A stretch of 64,000 bases of DNA from Neobacillus cucumis. Lineage in GTDB: Bacteria; Bacillota; Bacilli; Bacillales_B; DSM-18226. The translations under genes and the position numbers were made by a program. The stretch spans positions 1 to 64,000 of the forward strand of contig NZ_JAEHGC010000018.1 in assembly GCF_016107705.1 (NCBI RefSeq), given 5' to 3'. The notes beneath the pieces are model-generated. The model made no database searches, was not told where the DNA came from, and saw only the letters and a list, made by a program, of their open reading frames with translations. This document shows positions 59,852 through 64,000 of this stretch, in pieces. Position 1 is the stretch's first letter. Every line of letters begins with the position of its first letter.

Positions 59852-60409
59852 ATGGATTTCGAGTTACCTGTTTTAGAAACAGAAAGGCTCATTCTTAGAA
59901 AAGTAACGCAGGAAGATCTGGAAGACATCTTTTCCTATGGTTCCATTGAAGAGGTAACCAAATATGTTACATGGAATACACACCGGACGTTAGCGGACTC
60001 ACAGGTGTTTATTGATTTTGCTTTAAATCAATATGAGCAAAAGAAAATTGCGCCGTGGGGAATTGAATACAAAGAAACGAGCAAAATGATTGGATCGATT
60101 GACTTTGTTTCCTGGCAGCAGCACCATAAGATAGCGGAAATTGGCTATGTTCTTTCACCAAATTATTGGGGAAAGGGAATCATCACGGAGGCTGCAAAGA
60201 AAATTATTCAATATGGCTTTGAAGAAATGGATTTAGTGCGGATCCAAGCAAGGTGTTTTGTTCAAAACATTGGGTCTGCTCGAGTCATGGAAAAAGCAGG
60301 CATGTCTCTTGAAGGTATCATGAAAAAAGCTTTGTTTATTAAAGAAAATCACTGGAATTTAAAAATGTATGCGATTTTAAAGGAAGAATTTCTAAAAATA
60401 GCACAGTGA
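59852..60409 (+). CDS. GNAT acetyltransferase, RimJ/RimL type
   Basis: Protein of 185 aa of the RimJ/RimL group, which acetylates N-termini of proteins or small amines. It shows LETERLILRKVTQEDLEDIF at the start, IGYVLSPNYWGKGIITEAAKKIIQYGFE for acetyl-CoA binding, and NIGSARVMEKAGMSLEGIMKKAL. AAGGTGG precedes ATG at 59852. Its substrate cannot be read from sequence. Confidence 0.85.
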   Translation: MDFELPVLETERLILRKVTQEDLEDIFSYGSIEEVTKYVTWNTHRTLADSQVFIDFALNQYEQKKIAPWGIEYKETSKMIGSIDFVSWQQHHKIAEIGYVLSPNYWGKGIITEAAKKIIQYGFEEMDLVRIQARCFVQNIGSARVMEKAGMSLEGIMKKALFIKENHWNLKMYAILKEEFLKIAQ

Positions 60410-60436
60410 TCGATGATCTAGTTTTCGCGCATTGTC

Positions 60437-60600
60437 GGGCACTAAGGCCGATCTTCGATGACCTTGGACATCATATTTTTGCTCTTTCGGGCATTGAGAC
60501 GGCTCTTCGGTTACCGCGAACATCATATTTTTGCTCTTCTGGGCATTGAGATGGCTCTTCGGTTACCGTGGAACCAGATTTTTTGCTTCTTCGGTCACTA
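60437..60600 (+). repeat. 52-bp tandem repeat array, 3-4 copies (array 3)
   Basis: Cores GGGCACTA (60437), GGGCATTG (60489), GGGCATTG (60541) and CGGTCACT (core at 60593) follow with an exact 52-bp period. Units run GGGCATTGAGACGGCTCTTC, GGTTACCGCG, AACATCATAT, TTTTGCTCT. The array lies in the convergent gap between the RimJ/RimL-like gene and the endonuclease IV gene. Confidence 0.85.
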
Positions 60601-60642
60601 AGACCAATTATATCTCTTTGAGTATATCATCTACACCCATTA

Positions 60643-60747
60643 TTTAACATAATATTTTGGACCGATATTAACACATTTCTGCAGAAAATCAACACTTATT
60701 TAAATATATAACACACTTTTATACGGTATTGACAATTTGATCGCAAA
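60643..60747 (+). repeat. Diverged 21-bp repeat, 4-5 copies
   Basis: Directly beside array 3, GATATTAACACATTT (60664), AAAATCAACACTTAT (60685), ATATAACACACTTTT (60706) and TATTGACAATTT (60727) keep a 21-bp period; a weaker unit is at 60643. The words match the GATATCAACACTTTT family in the eutS-eutP gap. Confidence 0.7.
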
Positions 60748-60750
60748 GAT

Positions 60751-61584
60751 TCACCCCCATTTTTGCTTAAGCATCTCAATCTCTTCTTTATGGCTAATCC
60801 CCTCATCATCCGGTGTTTCTAAAATAAAAGGAATCTCCTTTAAAAGTGTCGAAGGTATGAAGGTTTCAAATTGCTCTTCGTTAATATGGCCAGTACCAAA
60901 AATATTGGCATGGCGGTCTTTCTTTGAACCGGTTGGATATTTCGAGTTATTAAAATGTATGATTTGCAACTCTTCCCAATAGCCTAAATCTACGCCTTTT
61001 GCAAATAAATCCTCAGCATTTTCACCATTCCAAAGTCCGCTTGCAAAAGCATGACAGGTATCGAGACAAAAACCGATTTTCTCTGGATACTCACATAAAT
61101 TCCTGATTTGGACCAATTCTTCAAGTGTGGTGCCAAGGGCCCCTTTCGTCCCGGCATTATTTTCTAATAAAACCAGACAGTCCCCGTCCCACTGACGAAG
61201 AACCGAATTTAACATATCGAGCATCAAATGATAGCTGGCTAGAGGATCTGTTTGGCTGATTTGGCTGCCAAAATGCACCACCACTCCTACCGAGCCACAG
61301 GTGTTGGCAATCTCCAAATCATTTAACAACGATGCAATCGTTAATTCCCGTTTATCCTCTGTTGGCGTAAGACTTGTAGGATAGGGTGTATGGGCAACGG
61401 ATATAAGTCCATGCTCTCTACAAAAACTTTTACAGCTTACCGCATTTTCCAGATCAAAATCTTTTACCGAAAGACTTCTCGGGTTTTTCGGAAAATATTG
61501 AAAAGCGGATGCACCATATGCAACCGCTCGTTTTGCCGCTCCTAGATATCCATTTTTAATACTGATATGACAACCGAATTTCAT
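60751..61584 (-). CDS. nfo: Endonuclease IV-type AP endonuclease
   Basis: Zinc-dependent AP endonuclease of 277 aa for base excision repair. FGCHISIKNGYLGAAKRAVAYGASAFQYFPKNPRS, VAHTPYPTSLTPTE, VVHFGSQIS, LLENNAGTKGALG, GFCLDTCHAFASG, IHFNNSKYPTGSKKDRHANIFGTGHI and ILETPDDEG supply the metal ligands and active site. It is near the family length (about 280-300). Expected LNDSK reads FNNSK. The start at 61584 has a weak site (GGACGGGA). Confidence 0.85.
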   Translation of the reverse strand: MKFGCHISIKNGYLGAAKRAVAYGASAFQYFPKNPRSLSVKDFDLENAVSCKSFCREHGLISVAHTPYPTSLTPTEDKRELTIASLLNDLEIANTCGSVGVVVHFGSQISQTDPLASYHLMLDMLNSVLRQWDGDCLVLLENNAGTKGALGTTLEELVQIRNLCEYPEKIGFCLDTCHAFASGLWNGENAEDLFAKGVDLGYWEELQIIHFNNSKYPTGSKKDRHANIFGTGHINEEQFETFIPSTLLKEIPFILETPDDEGISHKEEIEMLKQKWG

Positions 61585-61772
61585 AAAATCCCGTCCAATC
61601 CTTTATTTGTAAAAATAGAGTTTGCTACTTTCAAAATTATATACTTGGGAAGAAAGATGCCTATTCCCCAAGAAGGTAAACGACGTGGGGTTATTCCTAA
61701 TCGCTTTCCCAATTAAATTTAAGGTTGCTGGAGAGGTACAAAAACTATCAAATTTAAATTTTTTCAAAAAAA

Positions 61773-61792
61773 GGTGAGGAGATTTCCTCACC
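61773..61792 (-). terminator. Terminator of the carboxypeptidase gene
   Basis: GGTGAGGA and TCCTCACC make an 8-bp perfect stem with a 4-nt loop; the minus strand continues with TTTTTTTTGAAAAAA. It lies 4 bp after the stop. Confidence 0.88.
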
Positions 61793-61796
61793 GTTT

Positions 61797-63284
61797 TTAA
61801 GTACCCGCCAACACCTCAACAATCCTGTCTTCAATCTTCTTTCCTTTTTTCTCATCCAACAAATTATTCAACAAAATGGAAAAAATCAGCTTTTCTCCTC
61901 TTTTTGTTTGAACGTATCCGGATAAGGAAGTCACGGTGCTAATCGTCCCTGTTTTAGCCCAAACCTTACCTTTTGTTAATGGGGTCTTTAAACGGTATCT
62001 TAGGGATCCCCCTACCATTTTCTCATTTTCACCCGCGACCGGCAGTGAATTCAGGAAAATAGGAAACCAAGATTTGTTTTGGACAGAATATAGCAATTGT
62101 GAAATTTGATTGGCTGGTATTAAATTCACATGGGATATACCGGATCCATCCCTGAGCAGCATTGTCTTCAGGTTGACCCCAAACTTTGGAAGCTCATTTT
62201 GAATGACCTCAAGACCTTTTTCCCAGCTTCCCTCACCTTTCACCACTCGGCCCATTTCCTTTGTCAAAACCTCAGCATGGCCATTATTGCTTAACTTCAT
62301 AAAGGGAACGAGCAGCTCGGAAAGCGGCATCGAGGAATGACTGACTCGCTCTATAGCGTCTTTAGGCGTTTTCCCTGTTTTAATTTTTCCTGTTAATTTA
62401 ATTCCATGTTCGGAAAGAGATTGTTTAAATAATGCGAGCGTATAATTAGTTGGTTCCCAAACACCTACCCACTCTCGCTCATTTTTACTGTTCTTCGGAA
62501 TGAGCCCTGATATCGTGATGATATTATTTCCGTGTCCCCGCTCCATTTTAAGATCCTTTTTAGAGTCAGATGCCCCGGTAACCGCTCGATTGACTATTTT
62601 TACAAAGTTTGTTTTCGGTGACAGCGATACAGTTGGTTTCATTCCCTTTTGACTGCCCGGCTTAACCTGTACAATAATCGTTCCCGCATCGTAGTCCTGA
62701 TCAGGCGAAACGGTCAAGGCGGAAATTTGCGTACCATAGTAGGTGGTTTCATCGGACCAAGGTAAATCGGTTGAATAACGGACATGATCAAAATAGGAAT
62801 CATCCCCAATCAGGTTACCCTTAACTTTAACAATCCCACTCAGTTTAAGCTGCTCCGCCATGTGGTCTAGATCCGCTTTTAAAAGGGTTGGGTCGCCCTT
62901 TCCTTTTAAATACAGGCTGCCATACAAGGTTTTTCCTTTTATTCTGCCTTTTGTCAGCACTTCTGTATTAAAGCGGTAATTCTCCCCCAAAGTATTTAGT
63001 GCCGCAGCCGCGGTCAACAATTTCATATTTGAAGCCACTCGCAGACGGGTATTCCCCATGTGGTCATAAATGATTTGCCCTGATGATGCTGACCGCACAC
63101 TGATTCCGTCAATTGCTCCTTGTAAATCAGGTTCATTCATGATGAGTTGATTTAATTTTTGGTCCAGTGACACAGGGGCTTTGGCCTCAACCGGGGTTTC
63201 GAGTATGTATGGTACCGTAGCAGAAATGAAAAGAAATAATATAAGCAGCGAATTTTTTACTCTTTTATTCAAGCCTTTTTTCAA
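61797..63284 (-). CDS. dacC: D-alanyl-D-alanine carboxypeptidase/endopeptidase, S13 family (PBP4 type)
   Basis: Secreted low-molecular-mass penicillin-binding protein of about 495 aa that trims peptidoglycan peptides. A signal peptide (NSLLILFLFISATVPYI, cleavage after VEAKA) leads the protein. Catalytic motifs: SNMK (VASNMKLLTAAAAL, nucleophile Ser near 82), SNN (LSNNGHAEVL) and KTG (AKTGTISTVTSLSGYV). The large insert between SxxK and SxN is typical of class C. Start codons are ambiguous: TTG at 63284 lies directly against GGAGGT, and TTG at 63272 is 12 bp further; either keeps the signal peptide. Confidence 0.88.
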   Translation of the reverse strand: MKKGLNKRVKNSLLILFLFISATVPYILETPVEAKAPVSLDQKLNQLIMNEPDLQGAIDGISVRSASSGQIIYDHMGNTRLRVASNMKLLTAAAALNTLGENYRFNTEVLTKGRIKGKTLYGSLYLKGKGDPTLLKADLDHMAEQLKLSGIVKVKGNLIGDDSYFDHVRYSTDLPWSDETTYYGTQISALTVSPDQDYDAGTIIVQVKPGSQKGMKPTVSLSPKTNFVKIVNRAVTGASDSKKDLKMERGHGNNIITISGLIPKNSKNEREWVGVWEPTNYTLALFKQSLSEHGIKLTGKIKTGKTPKDAIERVSHSSMPLSELLVPFMKLSNNGHAEVLTKEMGRVVKGEGSWEKGLEVIQNELPKFGVNLKTMLLRDGSGISHVNLIPANQISQLLYSVQNKSWFPIFLNSLPVAGENEKMVGGSLRYRLKTPLTKGKVWAKTGTISTVTSLSGYVQTKRGEKLIFSILLNNLLDEKKGKKIEDRIVEVLAGT

Positions 63285-63343
63285 ACCTCCTTTTTTCCTT
63301 TAAAGTTTGTCCAAAAGTTTTCGAAAAAAAATTGCCAGACCAC

Positions 63344-64000
63344 TTAAATTATATTTTTTACAACCGATATATTTTGATTAAGATATTCCCAATTTTGTGG
63401 AGCGGGCAGGCTTAATTGCCAAAAGGTAGTTCCTAAAAGCAAATATACGTCCATTAATTTATATTTTTCCATATAACTTCGAATATCCTCAAACCAGACC
63501 ACATGCTCCTCATTATTTTTCCAAAGACGGTACCATGGCGATTTCGCGGTAATATCGAACTGAATTTGTTGACCTGTTGCAATCGCTTGGTTTTGAGCGG
63601 CAAGAACAGATAAAGCATGTGTTGCATGAGTAGAAGCAATTTTGTCATACCCATAAAGAGGCAGAGCGATTTGTAGCTTCTGCGGATTGATTTGCGTAAG
63701 TGAATAACGGACGACTTGCTCCATCCAAGTAATAGGAGCAATCGGATCAGGCGGGCCTGTTGGATACCCGTAATCAATGGTCATAACAGCCACAATGTCA
63801 GCTGCATTTCCAATCGCCATATAATCATAAGCTCCAATAATGCGATTCGTCGGAATATCGGCCGTCTTGGCATGAACATTCACATGAAGAATCAGATTGC
63901 CTAATGCCATTTTTAAATCAACTAGAAATTTATTGAAGTCCTGCCGCCTTGGCGGAGGAATAAATTCAAGATCGATACTCACCCCGCCAAAACCTCTTTG
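63344..64000 (-). CDS. Glycoside hydrolase family 18 protein, 3' part only
   Basis: The C-terminal about 218 residues of a GH18 protein; the frame runs off the right end of the window, so the true start is outside. FGGVSIDLEFIPPPRRQDF has the IDxE part of the GH18 active site, ADIVAVMTIDYGYPTGPPDPIAPITWMEQVVRY and LQIALPLYGYD are the following barrel strands, and VYLLLGTTFWQLSLPAPQNW closes the barrel. It is close to spore cortex/germination proteins of the YaaH/YdhD/YvbX type. An internal ATG at 63982 would cut the catalytic strand and is not the start. Confidence 0.82.
   Translation of the reverse strand, partial: QRGFGGVSIDLEFIPPPRRQDFNKFLVDLKMALGNLILHVNVHAKTADIPTNRIIGAYDYMAIGNAADIVAVMTIDYGYPTGPPDPIAPITWMEQVVRYSLTQINPQKLQIALPLYGYDKIASTHATHALSVLAAQNQAIATGQQIQFDITAKSPWYRLWKNNEEHVVWFEDIRSYMEKYKLMDVYLLLGTTFWQLSLPAPQNWEYLNQNISVVKNII

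Noticed and set aside
61603..61791. 62-codon minus-strand frame between nfo and the carboxypeptidase gene
   Set aside because: It overlaps the carboxypeptidase terminator and has no ribosome binding site.

Overview
This 64-kb window reads as chromosome of a spore-forming, low-GC Gram-positive bacterium of the Bacillaceae (Bacillus/Neobacillus-like; inferred from gene content, not from a marker gene). Supporting signs are strong AGGAGG-type ribosome binding sites with many TTG/GTG starts, a CotG/CotH spore-coat pair, a purine riboswitch, CcpA-type cre sites, and close resemblance to the B. subtilis proteins Mdh, BsaA, GlgC, YcbD/GucD and PutB as I remember them. No rRNA, tRNA, CRISPR array, intact insertion sequence or phage was seen.

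Layout. 0.3-9.98 kb: a secreted amylopullulanase-type GH13 enzyme under a MalR-like operator and a cre site, a Nudix hydrolase, an MFS exporter, a HAD phosphatase, a lone glgC and a YraQ-type permease. 10.1-13.0 kb: a 15-copy array of a 52-bp tandem repeat next to a PAS-PAS-GGDEF-EAL protein. 13.3-25.8 kb: a TetR regulator and a probable 12-kb catabolic operon (aldehyde dehydrogenase, EamA exporter, amidohydrolase, Rieske ferredoxin, double EutQ-like cupin, EtfA, EtfB, a membrane Fe-S protein, a CCG-domain protein, an iron-sulfur flavin oxidoreductase related to DgcA, and an unknown protein). 25.8-32.3 kb: two near-duplicate divergent regulatory regions drive that operon plus an MFS transporter, and a gpx/hydroxyacid dehydrogenase unit plus a BCCT transporter. 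32.5-40.6 kb: a MerR/TipA-type regulator, a guanine-type riboswitch with adenine deaminase, proline dehydrogenase, CotH and CotG, a FrnE-like DsbA protein and a GlcD-type oxidase. 40.7-57.1 kb: an APC permease with a small membrane partner, a second 52-bp array, then an ethanolamine-utilization microcompartment operon (eutW, eutV, eutS, eutP, eutA, eutB, eutC, eutL, eutE, eutM, pduL-like, eutN, a tailed BMC protein, mdh, ethanolamine permease). 57.2-64 kb: acetyltransferases, a sirtuin, a third 52-bp array, endonuclease IV, a PBP4-type carboxypeptidase and a GH18 gene cut by the window edge.

How the parts work together. Ethanolamine enters through the permease, EutBC splits it to acetaldehyde inside the shell (EutS, EutL, EutM, EutN and the tailed BMC protein), EutE makes acetyl-CoA and the PduL-like enzyme makes acetyl-phosphate. 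No EutG alcohol dehydrogenase is present; a malate dehydrogenase sits in the operon instead and may recycle NADH. EutW/EutV control the operon through two ANTAR hairpin/terminator switches, before eutS and before eutA. In the other large cluster, electrons from the flavin oxidoreductase would pass through EtfAB and the Fe-S membrane proteins to the quinone pool, as in dimethylglycine demethylase systems; its substrate is unknown, and the co-regulated BCCT carrier hints at a quaternary amine.

Most notable: (1) the ETF-linked operon with its duplicated operator system; (2) three tandem arrays at separate loci that share an exact 52-bp period and a TCGGGCAnTG core while the rest of the unit differs, plus three arrays with an exact 21-bp period; (3) the malate dehydrogenase and the C-terminally extended PduL in the eut operon.
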